A stretch of 64,000 bases of DNA, taken from positions 11,280,150-11,344,149 of the forward strand of contig BSYO01000008.1 of the NCBI GenBank assembly GCA_033239525.1, in the 5' to 3' direction. The position numbers and the translations under genes were made by a program. This stretch comes from Nepenthes gracilis (lineage: Eukaryota; Streptophyta; Magnoliopsida; Caryophyllales; Nepenthaceae). Each line of letters begins with the position of its first letter. The stretch's first letter is position 1. Of this stretch, positions 11,250-23,290 are shown in pieces. The notes under the pieces were generated by a model. The model ran no database searches, was not told where the DNA came from, and saw nothing but the letters and a program-made list of their open reading frames with translations.

Positions 11250-11620
11250 TTTTTGGTTCTTCATTCAAAGTCCTTATCCAAGATCCTCATTCAAAGTCCT
11301 CATTCAAAACTTCTCATTCAAAGTTATTATTCAAATGTTATTATTCAAAGTTTTTATTCAAATGTTCTTGTCCTCTTTATTTACATCCTGAGGCAGGATG
11401 TTTAAAAGTTCTTATTCAAAGTTGATCTGATGATCCGAAGTCCAAAGTTCTAATTCAAATAATCCGAAAATCCAAAGTCCTTATTCAAATGATCTGAAGA
11501 TCCAAGTCCTATTCAAATGATCCGAAAATCCTTAGTTCAAATGATCCGAAGATCCAAAATTCTCATTCAAATGATCTGAAGATCCGAAATTCTTATTCAA
11601 AGTTCATATCTTCCAAAATT
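11250..11620 (-). repeat. Degenerate TCCGAAGATCC array in LTR G
   Basis: Units of roughly 30-40 bases with text like AATGATCCGAAGATCC and TTATTCAAAGT repeat about ten times with variation. It occupies the same relative place in the LTR as the CCGGAGT arrays of families B-E. Confidence 0.7.
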
Positions 11621-12879
11621 TATATTCCGAGAGTAGGATGATTCTCTTGGTCTTAATTCAAAGTTCTAAAGCTCTTATCCTCCTTATTTACATCCCAAGG
11701 ATAGGATGTTTAATTAGTCCTATTGTTGTTTAACGTCCCACGGAAGGCGGATCACACATCACTCCATGGACGGGGTCATTCTCAAGGCATGTCGAGGAAA
11801 TACGAGCTTAAGCCTCCGTATAGTTTTGGAGCGCCTAATCATCGAAAACGTGGATGTTTTTGGAAGTTCTTAATGAACAATTTTCTCCTTATTTACATCT
11901 CGAGGATAAGATGTTCAAAGTTCTTAATAAATTTTAGGTGGCTTAACTTTTATAAAATTTTTGGATAAAATTGTCTAAATAAGCTTATTTATTTCACCAA
12001 TCAATAATTTACCTCAAAACTCAAGATTTGTAAATACCCTATACTCCATTTTCGAATTAGCATTTGGGGTGAAGCTTTCGGACACAAATCGAACACAAAA
12101 CATAAGCCAAATGACGAAATCAAAGCCACAATTCATAATAATCATGTATAAATAGAAAATCTAGCCGTAAAATCATGAGAAACATGCATTATTTTAACAA
12201 AACTCAAGGGACGAGGGTTTTATAGAATAAATGTCAAAGTGGAGATACTAAAAATTGAGAAAAATAGAAAATGAAGTTCGGGGTACACTTGCGTTAGCCT
12301 AATCTACTGATTTTCTTACTCTAATCGGACCGAAATTGGCAAAGAATCCCTTCCTTCCCCTTTTCTCCTCTTTCTCCCTTTGCTGCTCTTTGTTCGTGCC
12401 CTGTTCTCACCTCCCTTTCCTTTTATAAATAAAATCGAAATCAGGTCGGTGGGACAAAATCGTGCTCATGCTTAAGCACCTATTGAGCGTGTGGCGAGCA
12501 CAAGTCTAGAACAATTGGCGCCGCCCAAGTTGCTCGAGCGAACAACGAGCCTGGAACATTATGTTTTTAGCACCTCCTTTGTGCTCGAGTGAGCAGCAAG
12601 CGCAATACATTCTGTTTTCAATGCCTCCTTGGGCGCTCGAGCCAGCGGCATGCGTGGACTTTTCCGGAGCAATCTGTTTTTGGTACCCTCTGTTGGGCTC
12701 GAGCCTACAACGAGCCCAACCCTATAGTTTTGCTGCATTAAGTTATTTTTCTAATTTTTTAAATTTTACTTATTCCAAATTTAATTATATCAAGTTAATT
12801 AATAGGATTTTACTATGTTTTAGAAATTGGGCTGTCACAAAGTAAGTCTTCAATCCCCATCTCTACAACATCATTCATG

Positions 12880-13740
12880 GTTAATTACTCATTCTCTTGT
12901 TCATTGTTCTGAAGCTCCGTAAGGATGTCCTGGCAACCTGTGCATCTGTCCCTGTTGCACGGTCTTTGTCATAAATCTTTGGTCAATCTTCTAAATGTGT
13001 AAATGACTTATTTTTCCAAACAGCGGCTTCCTTGTAGCTCTGTGTGAATAAATTATATTTTACTGCATTACCATGATTTTATATAACAAGAAATAGCAGT
13101 TTAAACTGCTATTTCCAACTCTTTAAATGAAAGAGTTCTAGCACAAATAAAACTAGTTTAAGTGAAATTCAGTTAGGTGGAGGAAGTAGTTTATTCAATG
13201 GAAAATAAAGGCCCAAGATAATTGAAAATTTACATACTGCCACACAATTACCATGAGACAGTAGTAGGATAAAAAATTTACAATCTGAAAAAGTGATTAT
13301 GGAAGGTTATACACTTAGTGACCAATGGAAGCATGTTCCCTCTCTAATCAGCAAGTAAATATCAAGAGTATCCACATAAACACAAACAAGGAGCCCAGCA
13401 TAGAATTGTTGGCATCTTAAAACATGATATCTATTGTCATCCCAAACATGATATCTATTATCAGTGACCAAAGAGCATTGATGCTCTTTCATAGTAAAGG
13501 AAAAAATAGAGACCATACTGATATGTATGTATTTCATACGTGTTCCACAACACCTATTTTTTGTGCATCATCCCACCCAAATCCGAAAGTGTTCATATCC
13601 CTTATTATATCATATACGATACTCCATTCCCCTTCTAATGTCTTTATCTTGGAAGTAATGTGTAGGGTTTCCTTCAAACCCAAATTTGGCAATCTTTATT
13701 ATAAAATTCTCTCTAACTCATGTATGTAACCTGACTTGAA
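12880..13740 (-). pseudogene. Myb/SANT-like accessory protein of PIF/Harbinger element
   Basis: On the minus strand the segment FGFGWDDAQKIGVVEH (about 13590-13545) and, farther on, YDKDRATGTDAQ near 12990-12945 resemble the conserved blocks of the Myb/trihelix-like proteins that accompany plant PIF/Harbinger transposases and help bind the terminal repeats. The reading frame is broken and the N-terminal part is not clear. It lies downstream of, and in the same direction as, the transposase, as usual for these transposons. The assignment rests on short motifs. Confidence 0.55.
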
Positions 13741-14298
13741 ACTATTATTAGTATTGTGTGCATCAATATTATATAACTTAACCATACTGGTAACAAGAGT
13801 ATCGTCCTTATGGAGCACCCATCTTCTTTTGATATCTTTATTTAATTGTGACATGCTTAATTACTTTTATCTGTCATAATGGTGAAAGAGTGAATCCAAG
13901 AAGTAACTAAAGAAGCCAGGCACCAACTCAAGCATATATATATATATATGTGCACAACCAAATTGTGAATAACTAATTAATAATAAAATAACAGCAATGA
14001 TAATATGGAACAGCAAACATATACTTGGCACTACTCAAATTGAATGTGTTAAATATATCATTCATTGAACATAGCATTTGCCAAATTATCCCTAAATGCA
14101 CTTCAACTATCAGTAGGATTTAGTTGTGTTATCATATTCGTATATTTGTCAAAGAGATTAGTGATATATCTCATTGTATTCATCCTCAATAGGATTATAA
14201 TTCATTTTATTTCTTATAAAATTGTGCAGCAGACAATAAGTAATGATAACTCGATTGTGTGTTCTGGCAGGATAAAATGATGGACTTCTAAGGATCTC

Positions 14299-15230
14299 CT
14301 ACCATATTTTCCACAATTCAAAACATCTTTTGATAACATTATGAGTAGCAGTATGTTTCATATTGAAGAATTCCTCGACTTTTCTTGGATGATGGCCTTG
14401 ACACAATTCATTTAAATGGTATCTCTGACTCTTAAATGGTGCAAGAAATTTATTACAATCTGTATATCCCACATCAACTAAGTAGTAAGTAACTATACAA
14501 AAATATGCAATATCATTATGTAAAATAAGCTTATTATAAAACATTATGATTGATTCGATGTTCTAAGATCTTACCGTTTGGAACTTTTAGTCCATGCCTT
14601 CTATTTGGTGCATATCGTAAAATTCTAAAATCTGTTACAAATCCTTCCCAACCAAGGAGGACATATATAAATTGCATATCATGGGTACATACTTTTAATA
14701 TGTTTGTAGCTATATCTCCCTTATGAGTTCAATATGTAGGTTTGTTTGCAATAGGTATTCTTATTTTTGTATATGTTTCATCTAAAGTGTCTATACAATT
14801 TTACAAATATACATCAAAGTAGAATAGTTATTTACCATGTAAATATAATAATAAATATATGAAATAATTATCATACCTGGAATCACTTCCATCGATCGTC
14901 CATGTAGTTCTCAGAAATAGGTTCCAACCATCTAAATAATTATGCTTGCACATGTATTATTGTAGCTAACACATTATTAAATATTCTACTCACTATTTTA
15001 CCTGACCTCTGAATATTATGTGCAACCATGCTATTTTTTACACGATACACAATAATGTGTAAGAATAATACCACTTGCTCATCGACTAGCATGCGTTTTG
15101 ATGGGCACAATCCCCTACTGTTTTTTAACATCTCACGCGGTTTGAGAAACACGGGTTTTCTTATTCTCAACATGTTAATACAAGTGATATTATTATCATG
15201 TATGATTCTGTTGATATATTATTTTCTGTT
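14299..15230 (-). pseudogene. PIF/Harbinger DDE transposase (degenerate)
   Basis: The minus strand encodes, in order, the N-terminal block VDEQVVLFLHIIVYRVKN and QRSGKIVSRIFNNVL (15100-14960), then CIDTLDETYTKIRIP (first Asp), GDIATNILKVCTHDMQFIYV and GWEGFVTDFRILR, then YYLVDVGYTDCNKFLAPF (second Asp), QRYHLNE and FFNMKHTATHNVIKRCFE. This is the plant HARBI1-like DDE family. The third acidic residue, E in the usual N-x-I-E-R-x-F, is K here. An in-frame stop interrupts the middle near 14729. A GT-AG intron is visible at 14493-14574. The element is dead, and its ends were not identified. Confidence 0.85.
14493..14574 (-). other. Intron of the Harbinger transposase
   Basis: On the minus strand GTAAGATC opens directly after the codons for KVPN, and TTTGTATAG closes before YYLVDVGY. 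Removing the 82 bases joins the two conserved blocks in frame. Confidence 0.7.
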
Positions 15231-15334
15231 TTATAAAAGTCAAGTTTATAAGATCTCATAATTATAAGTTTAGGTTGTTCAATAATTAAGATTATACTTA
15301 AGACATATAAAAATTACCAAATAATATGACAGAT

Positions 15335-15350
15335 TTTAATCCATTGTATT
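15335..15350. repeat. LINE target-site duplication, left copy
   Basis: TTTAATCCATTGTATT matches 16443-16458 (TTTAATCCATTGCATT) with one mismatch. The two copies bracket the LINE. Confidence 0.8.
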
Positions 15351-16442
15351 TTTTGGTAAGTAATTAATTGTATTAAAATGTAAATAAACTGTACAAATAT
15401 CTATGTATTTTACCAAGTGTTTTACCGACTTGGAAAAGGAAACATAGAAAGAGGGAAACCCCAATAAAAAACAAGACACAGGAGTTTTAAATAAAATATT
15501 ACAGAGATGGAATCAGCCATTGAGACTCAAAACCACAACTGCCAGCAGTACTGAACAGGAGGACGCTACTTCAGCAATAGGCGAACCTTGCCACGTCAGC
15601 ATATCCACGTGTAGAGAGCAAAGGAGCAAAGGAGCATAAGCCACTCCGTCCACCTTTTGGTGAAGTAATGAAACTCCGAAAATGATCGCAAAGTGGTCAC
15701 TCCGGCCAAGAAGATCCACTCCATCCAAGAGGAGCATCAAGCACTCCGGCCAGCAAGGAGCACAATCCACTCCGTCCTTCCTATTAGTGAAGCAAAGGGA
15801 CTCCGGAATGTTCGCAAGGTGGACACTCCGGATTTTTGAACACCTGATAAAGATGTTCCGGCTTTAGGAGCTCCGGATAAAAGGAAGCACTCCGTCCAAA
15901 GGGCTCCGGATAGAAGATGACATATGGAAATCAATAAAATAAACCTCGAAAGCAGGGTAGGATTTTTTTGGAGCTCAAGCCACTCCGGCCAAAGGGAGAG
16001 CCAGCTCCGGAAACAATCAACGAGGCTAGTCACGAAGGCCACTCCAGCCAAGCTCGAACAAATACGCACTCTGGATTCCGGAGTCCACGAGAGCGCCGGA
16101 TAAACCAGCGAACAAAAAAACACTCCGGAATTCGGAGTTCACAGAATAGTGATTGAACCCGTCTTCTTTTTTTTTTTAAGAAGCACAGAAAGAAAGAAGG
16201 AAATACTCCGAACCGGAGTCCTCAGAAACAAAAGCACTCCGGAAACCAGAGTCCTCAAAGCCAAGACAAATCCTTTTTTTTTTAGAAGCACAGAAAGAAA
16301 GAAGGAAACACTCCGGAAACGGAGTCCACAAAAGCAAAGGCACTCTGGAAACCGGAGTCCTCAAAAGCCAGGCCAAAACTCTTTTTTTTTTTCAATAAGA
16401 GCACAGAAAGAAACAAACCGGATCCGGAGTCCCCAAAGGCAA
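15351..16442 (-). mobile_element. 5'-truncated LINE with CCGGAGT array
   Basis: A 1.09-kb insertion bracketed by a 16-bp target duplication. On the minus strand it consists of an array with CCGGAGT cores (16440-15650), then the tail with the two-tier hairpin CTATGT (15401-15406), CCAAGT (15413-15418), ACTTGG (15428-15433), ACATAG (15442-15447), then TTAATTACTTACC and an A-run. There is no coding part. It landed upstream of the Harbinger transposase. Confidence 0.85.
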
Positions 16443-16458
16443 TTTAATCCATTGCATT

Positions 16459-16875
16459 ATAATGACTGCTATCTTCTTTTTATTCTCGTTGAAGAAATTG
16501 GAGCATAATTGATCTATAAATTGTAATAACAAATTAAAATATATGCAAATATAAGGACTAGAAGTTTTGTACATAAGTACATTGCTTAACAACAACTCAA
16601 ACTATGAGGAAGTAGTACCATTATTCAATAATATAGTAGATAACAACAAATATAGCAGATAACAACAGCAGATATATTTTCCTGGCCTAGACTTTACTTT
16701 TTATCCTCTAAAACAGATTGGTATCTTTTTCTTTAATCAGTAGCTAGTAAAGTGAATTACATTTGTGTGGCAACTCTTTTCGCTCCTTGTTTCTTGGCAC
16801 TTGTATGTTATGAACCAGAAACTAAGGCCAAAAAGCCAGTGATGAACTTGGCCCAATGTCACAAAATCGCTCTAA
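16459..16875. other. AT-rich stretch without a recognised feature
   Basis: Continues the sequence in which the LINE landed; no protein or element end was recognised. Confidence 0.5.
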
Positions 16876-17215
16876 GTTACCGATTACTCATGGGAATGTC
16901 AGATTGAAAAACGTGCTCATTGATGACTATTTTGATGCTAGGCTCACTAAATTTGGATTGGAGAAGCTGGTGATCCTAGCTGTAGCTAATGAAATGATGG
17001 CCTGAGCAGAGATGGATATAGAGCTACAAAAGGTAAATAAATGCAATGCTAGAACTGATATTTATGATTTCAGTTTATTGCTACTAGAGATTTTGATAGG
17101 GATGATACCGAAAAATCAATTGGAATGGGGAATTTGTGGACCAGTACAAACCAGAAAATTAATAGATAATCCTAAAAAATTAACAGCCCAACCAGAATGG
17201 AGAAACAGAATTAGG
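16876..17215 (+). pseudogene. Receptor-like kinase fragment (TMKL1-like)
   Basis: The plus strand reads ITHGNVRLKNVLIDDYFDAR and LTKFGLEKL, then after a stop ELQKVNKCNARTDIYDFSLL and LLEILIGMIPKN. This matches the catalytic-loop to helix-F part of plant LRR receptor-like pseudokinases of the TMKL1 type (HGN in place of HRD, and FGL in place of DFG). The stop replaces the segment that usually reads G-Y-x-A-P-E. Exons before and after are absent. It could be a remnant of a local gene or a fragment carried by the surrounding transposon. Confidence 0.7.
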
Positions 17216-17822
17216 AAATAGGTAAAATCAAGGCTCAGACCGGAAATAACAACAGAATGAAAAACACAACCAGACATGGAAAAATTATAGAAAATGTAAA
17301 AAAAATGAAAACAGATGTGGTAACCAGAAAACGTAAAATGCAAAATCAAAACCCAGACAGAAAAATTACAGAAAACTAGGGTTTTGTACATATTGGTAAA
17401 TTACTGGAAAAATTTATGGAAAAATAGAAATCAAACTATTGCACAACCCAGAAATCAAACTGGGGTTTTACACATCACAATTACAAATTTATGAAAAATT
17501 TCTCATAAATCTATAATGACAGACGGTGAAATCAAACTAGGATTTCACATAAATAAAGTAGAACAATGGACTTTCAAACATTCTTACCTTCTGCAAATTT
17601 GTAATGTGAAGCTTCCGAAGTAATTGAGAGAAGTTAAACTCTCGAACATTCTAATGGAGAACTTTAGAAGAGATGCACAAAAGACAGACGGATTTGACGG
17701 GCTGATGAGGGAGGAAGTAGGGTTTGGGGTGGAAGCAAAGAACAGATTCAAAGAGAACGGTGGAGGTAAAAGCAGCTCGATCGAGAGAATGCAGCGAGGG
17801 TAGGGTTTCAAGGGAGAGAAGG
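17216..17822. other. No gene recognised
   Basis: AT-rich with several GGGTTTT/AAACTAGG-type repeats; the open stretch on the minus strand at 17584-17811 shows no known motif. It ends at the start of the next LTR. Confidence 0.5.
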
Positions 17823-18013
17823 TGTAATATTCCAGACTTGTTTGAATTATTTTAATATTAATTATAATTTTGGGTATTTCGAATGCGGTGAAAATAAATT
17901 AAAATATTGTAAAATTTTGAGAAATGATCGGAATTACGGATTGACACTCGAGGTGTGCCAGTGTTATTGTTTGAGTACCAATTGAATTTTAGAATAAAAT
18001 AACAAGATATATG

Positions 18014-18093
<80 letters not shown>

Positions 18094-20161
18094 GAAAACA
18101 AACGAAGGAAGTGGGAGTCGGGGAGAGAAGGGGAGAAAGAGAAGGGTTTCGGCATAGAGGGAAGAAGGAGAAGGGAGAGGAGGAGGAGAGAGGCGGTGGC
18201 GGTGTAGGTGAACGGCGACGACGGTGGTTGTGGGTGAGGCCGCAGCGGTAGTGGGGTGAGGCGGTGGTAGCACGGTGCGGTTCGGGTAGTGATGCGCAGA
18301 GAGAGAAGCCGCGTGAGAGAGAGAGGCGGTAGAGCAGCGAAGGTTGTGCCGGCGAGGCGAGGCTGGGAAAGCCAGTGACGACCACGCAGGTAGCAGCAAT
18401 GTGGGAGGCCGACGGAGAGGAGACAGGGCCGTGTGCAGGGGACGTGCGTGAGGTAGGAGAGAGAAAGGCCCAATTTGGGTGTTTCGAGATATCCTTTTTT
18501 CAGATCTATGGAATATAAAGTCAAGGTAAGTATCCTCTAACCCTAGTCTTGATCTGATTTAATTTCTTATATATTTTGACTATTGTTAGAGATTTTATTA
18601 ATATGTACGTATTTTTATATACACCTAATTTATTAATTATGTACATGCATGTATGTTTTACTGATTGTGCGGTAGTTTTACATGGGTATTTATGATTTGG
18701 AGGGTTTTTGAACACCCAAATAGTATATATGCATATTTATGTATCCATATGTTGTGGAATCATGAACCAAGCCATGCATTGGTCCACATGCATGCTATCG
18801 AGGGTGGGGTCACTACAGGACCATAGCTGTCTGAAACCTGATGGGTCGTTATATGTGATCCGAGGTATGAGATATTGATACCCCTCCCGATGGGGAGACT
18901 TAGTCCCGACGGGGACGTATGTGACTTATTATCTCACTTCCGCCGATAAGAAGGTTGAGACGTTTAGTAGCTGACTTGCCTCATTATGTATTTAAATGAG
19001 AACCACCATAAGAAATTATTGGAATAATATATTTAGATGTCCTAACATATAATTAAAACTTGAGGTTGCGCCCAAAGCCGCGAGCGGTAAAACATAGTGA
19101 GCAAGTATTTAATTATGGGAGACGGATTATATGGATGACCTTGAACTACTGGCCTAAACCGTAACCGAGCCTTAAACTGTTGGCTTAAATTGTAACCAAT
19201 ATAGCTGTGGTTACGGGATGAGGATAACCCTTCTTCAAGTTGGTATTATTTATCTTTGGTTCTTCGATTTCATGCATGCTTTGTATTTCTAAATATATTT
19301 GGGTGGACTGTGATTCGAAACACATTGTTTGACCCACAGATGGGTGATAGGAATGTCTCGTACGTACTAATGTGTTAAGTCCTGAAAAATGTTTTAAATT
19401 TATATGTTTTTGTTTAGTATTTCCTTTGATTTCAGCATATGATATATGAGATATAGATCCGGACGATGGTATGCATCCCATACGAATGTGGTGACGATCG
19501 CAATTATGTAAGGTGATCTCGAATCATATGAGATGATATTATTTATGAGATTTAATCAGATCATTATTTATTATGATTATGTCATGGAGTGACTTTTAAT
19601 ACGGACGATAATTTAATACGAGACATCTTCTCAGTTTTTAGGGATTTCATGGACCTTGTGTTTTATTTTTACATAATTGTGATTGTTATCCCTTTTCTCT
19701 GATTAATATGCACTGTTTATATATATATATACGATACTTGTTGAGTTCTAGGTTTATGTTTTCATATTTTATCCCTTAAACTAGTGGCACAGATATGCTT
19801 GCAGGAGTTCGGACGTGATTTGACGCGGTATATCTTCATCGGTGAGTGGAGATATTACGTTGGGTATGTTCCTGATCTCGAGAATTCTTATGGTTATTGT
19901 TTATGGCCGGATGAGGGCCTTGGCATATGTATGAAAAATATTGAGAGTTGTATATTTGGATACCTCAATTGGGATTTTTGGATAATAGGTCATGTATTAT
20001 GTTTGTCCGGATTATATCTGATGAGGTCTTGTGCGAATTTTATTATATTGGGTCCTGTATGTGTTCGATTATTATGCTCCGGTTAGGTTTTCATGGTTAA
20101 CGGAATATCTTATTTTAGATTTTATTTTGACCTGTGTATATTATGTTCCTAGGTCGTGACA
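17823..20161 (+). repeat. LTR-like element, probably solo (about 2.34 kb)
   Basis: It starts TGTAATATTCCAGAC and ends CTAGGTCGTGACA, in line with the TG...CA ends of other LTRs here. It has the splice-donor-like leader CAAGGTAAGTATCC at 18525, a stem-loop region with CCCGATGGGG and CCCGACGGGG near 18890-18915, and no coding sequence. Flanking bases (GAAGG and AAAGA) are not a perfect duplication, so it may be old. An 80-bp (TAA)n tract lies inside. Confidence 0.65.
18013..18092. repeat. (TAA)n microsatellite
   Basis: About 26 uninterrupted TAA/ATA units. It makes long false open frames of Tyr, Ile or Leu on the minus strand. Confidence 0.98.
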
Positions 20162-21397
20162 AAAGATGGGCATGAGAGATAACGAAACTGCAAAGAGAGA
20201 TTGATTAGGCTGAGAGATAAGGGCAGTTTTGGAATATCAAAAAAAGCGTGCGTGTGACAGACTGGCCTTATTCCACCGCATAATGCCCCCGTCAAGCCTA
20301 AATCCTTGCATCAAAATAAATTAATAGATGATAATTAGGTGGACATAAAAATTTTTCTTTTATATACAGGATTGCTTGAGGCCGAACTACATGAGCTAGC
20401 CTTCCAGTTTGAATTTCATACATGGCCGGCCAACACTAAGGTTAGACGGACCTGAATGCTTTGATATGACCTGAGATGCTTACTAGAATTATCAATTTTA
20501 TTTATCCAAAAAGTAATCACGGAAATATGCTAACATCCATAGATTCTTATACAACGAAACTGTTCTACAAGTCTTCTCAAAACATCAAAAGGAAATAAAT
20601 CAAGTTCTTCATTTATCAGCTTTGGCCAGCTATGCTGTCTAGCTACTTCATATGGTTCTACTCAGCTTCGTCCTCCATAAGCCTCTCATCATCTGAAAAG
20701 TGGCAAGAGTGAGTTACAAAGCCCAGCAAGATACTCACATGCAGAAAACATAAACATACATATAATCAGATCAAAGTAAAGATTTATATCATAACTTTAA
20801 CATATAAAATCACCATATAATTTTTTCTTTAGTTTAGAATTTTCTTATTCTTCTTCTTATTATCTTGTCTTCAGAAGATTCATAAAAACCATTCGAAATT
20901 CTTATCATCTTTAGAGACCGGACAGGAGCGGACAACATTGAGAAAGGGTTGTGTGTTACCCCACAATCTAAAGCCGTATCCTCTCATTATGCTCCCCGAG
21001 GCGGAAGGTAATGCCCTTAACCCGGCATACGGGGCCATAGTCCAAAAGTCTTATGCCACCAAAAGTCTCCCCCCGTGGCCCAGGAGGCAGTCCTCGAGTG
21101 TCACTTCAATATCCTTCATCCATCTTTAATAATAAGTTTAATGGAAACTCGGTTCTTAGTTCATATCTTTTAATGGCCATTCGTCATAGTTCAAAAGTCG
21201 AAAGTCGTAGAGTTCCACTTACTGTTCGGATTACATATATTTTCTTTATTCTTATAGCCTTTTGTTCTTTAACTTCAACAATTGAAGTCTGTAAAACCTT
21301 TCCTTTAATTATCTTAAAGTCAAAGATTCCTTGATCAAAAGTCAGAGGTCTTTTTCGTCAAGCAGGAAATCTTTTCCTTAAAAACCGGAGTACTTTC

Positions 21398-22007
21398 ATG
21401 GAAGTCGGAGTGCTTTTTGTTCGCTTAAAGGCCGGAGTGGCCATGCATTTGATGATCTGGAGTCCGGAGAGTTTCTTGTTCGCTAAAAGGCCGGAGTGGC
21501 CTTGCATTTGATGAAACCGGTGTCCGGAGTGCTTATGCTTGCTACTGGCCGGAGTGGCCATGCGTTTGATGAATCCGGAGCCCCTTTTTTTATGGACGGA
21601 GTGGCTTTTCTGGAGTGCATTTGTTCTTATTTCCAGATTGGCTTTTTGTCCTCTTAAAGACCGGAGTGTGAACAGGCCGGTCTACTTTTTGCTCTCTTTC
21701 GGACGGAGTGGATTTGGTGCAGTGTCCGGAGTGCTTTTTTGCTCACCTACTGACCGGAGTGACCTTTTGTGATGATTGTCTGGTGCTTGCCGTTTTCGGT
21801 GTGTGTTTCAAATGCTGAGCTGGTTTTGCGTTTCCAACGCTGATTTCGATATTGTAATCTTGTTATTAATGACCTTCGTCATGGTTTAGGGTACTCCCTG
21901 TTTCTATATTTCTTTTTTCAAGTCGGCAAAACATTTGGGAAAGAACATAGCTGATTGTACATTTTATTTAAATTTTAATGCAATTAATTACTTAACAAAA
22001 AAAAAAT
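21398..22007 (+). mobile_element. Short LINE insertion in LTR C1
   Basis: It is 610 bases flanked by CGGAGTACTTT (21387-21397 and 22008-22018). Because the target is itself a CCGGAGT repeat, the duplication is less decisive than usual. It contains units such as GGCCGGAGTGGCC with GCATTTGATGA, a non-repetitive stretch, and the LINE tail (CAAGTCGGCAAAACATTTGG, TGCAATTAATTACTTA, A-run). Confidence 0.78.
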
Positions 22008-22600
22008 CGGAGTACTTTTCTAGCAAGGGCGGAGTTCTTCTTCTAAACAGGCCGGAGTTCGTTTTCTAACAAGGCCGGAGTTCTTTTCTCAAAAAAAAGC
22101 CGGGGTTCTTTTTCATTAAAATTCAAAGCTCTAAAAGCTGGAGTGTTTTTTCTTTAAAATCCGGAGCTCTAAAAGCCGGAGTTCTCTTTTCATTAAAATC
22201 TGAAGCTCTAAACGCCGGAGTGCTTTTCTTAAAAATCCGGAGCTCTAAAAGCCGGAGTTCTCTTTTCATTAAAATCCGAAGCTCTAAAAGCCGGAGTGCT
22301 TTTCTTAAAAGATCCGAAGCTCTAAAAGCCGGAATTCTTTTTCTTTAAAAATTTGGAGCTCTAAAATCTGAAACTCTAAAATCCGGAGTGCTTTTTCTTT
22401 AAGATCCGGAGCTCTAGAAGCCGGAGTTCTTTTTCATGAAAATTCGAAGCTCTAAAATCCGGAGTGCTTTTTCTTTAAAAGGCCAAAGTGTTTTTTCTTA
22501 AAAAGCTGGAGTGCTTTTTCTCAAAAGGCCAGAGTGCTTTTTCTTAATAGGACGGAGTATTTTTTTTTTTCTCAACGGCCGGAGTTCTTTTTCATGGGAT
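22008..22600 (-). repeat. CCGGAGT array of LTR C1
   Basis: About 20 units of 25-35 bases with GCCGGAGTTCTTTT or TCCGGAGCTCTAAAA text. In the LTR sense direction the core is AACTCCGG. Matching arrays lie at 25057-25430 (C2), 30705-31150 and 42820-43310 (B), 40720-41520 (D), 52340-53280 (E) and 57590-58025 (B solo). Confidence 0.9.
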
Positions 22601-23120
22601 AGGTTCCGATTTTGAAAGATATGTTCTTAAAGCTTATTTCAATTTTCATGGGACAATTACCGAATACCTTTCTTTTAACAAAACCGGAAGTCTTTTCTCA
22701 AGGGTTGGAAGTCTTTTCTTTAAACATGCAATTATCAAAGTTCATATAATTCGACAAATAATCATACTTCAAACAGAACATCAGGAATATCGGGTTTCTT
22801 TTTAAACATGCGATTTAGAACGATTCTTCCTTAAATTAAAGGAACAGAACAAACATCATACATACTGAAACATAAGTTCATAAAAATATCAGATATACTA
22901 GCGTTGTAAACATGCACAATCATTAATTTAAAATAGGGGTGAGTACTCTTGCCTGAATTTTTTTTACTTCGCCTTGAATTTTTGGTCTTCCTTTATTAGC
23001 AAACCCTATCGAGTGCCTCTTTTCCCCGCTCTCTATTTCTTATTTATAGGCCCTTGGGCCTGGTAGCCGTCGTTAGGGTTTGGCAATATTCGGGGGCAAT
23101 AAGGGTTTCCTTATTATAGG

Positions 23121-23290
23121 GTTTCCTTATTATTACTTATTATTTCCTTATACTCGATTTCCTTATTATAAGGTTTCCTTATTATTACTTATTATTTCCT
23201 TATACTAGGTTTCCTTATTATAAGGGTTTCCTTATTATTACTTATTATTTCCTTGTACTTGGTTTCCTTATTATAAAGGTTTCCTTATTA
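23121..23290. repeat. 52-53-bp tandem repeat in LTR C1
   Basis: GTTTCCTTATTATTACTT starts at 23121, 23173 and 23226. It lies in the U3 part and is not seen as an array in C2. Confidence 0.8.

Larger units (their letters stand above)
9043..12839 (-). repeat. 5' LTR of element G, interrupted by a LINE
   Basis: On the minus strand it begins TGTGACAGCCCAATTTC at 12839 and ends TCTGTCACA at 9043 next to the primer site. Without the LINE (about 9277-11050) it is about 2.0 kb. U3 at 12480-12730 has repeated GCTCGAG boxes, then a TATA-like TTTATAAAAGG on the minus strand near 12425 and a GCAAGTGTACC leader motif near 12275. The U5 part carries a degenerate array (11250-11620). The 3'-end hairpin of other families is not seen. 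Confidence 0.8.

Noticed and set aside
15968..16508. Open frames through the 16-kb repeats
   Set aside because: They read CCGGAGT array units, and all frames give repetitive text without a protein family.
17858..18524. Long minus-strand open frames with runs of Tyr, Ile or Leu
   Set aside because: They are translations of the (TAA)n microsatellite and neighbouring GA-rich DNA in three frames; no domain is visible.
20941..21130. Short frames recurring in LTRs (text like MPPKVSPRGPGGSPRVSLQYP)
   Set aside because: They recur in LTR copies because the DNA is conserved there, but the frames vary between copies and they overlap the structured leader. I treat them as shadows, though a small leader peptide cannot be fully excluded.
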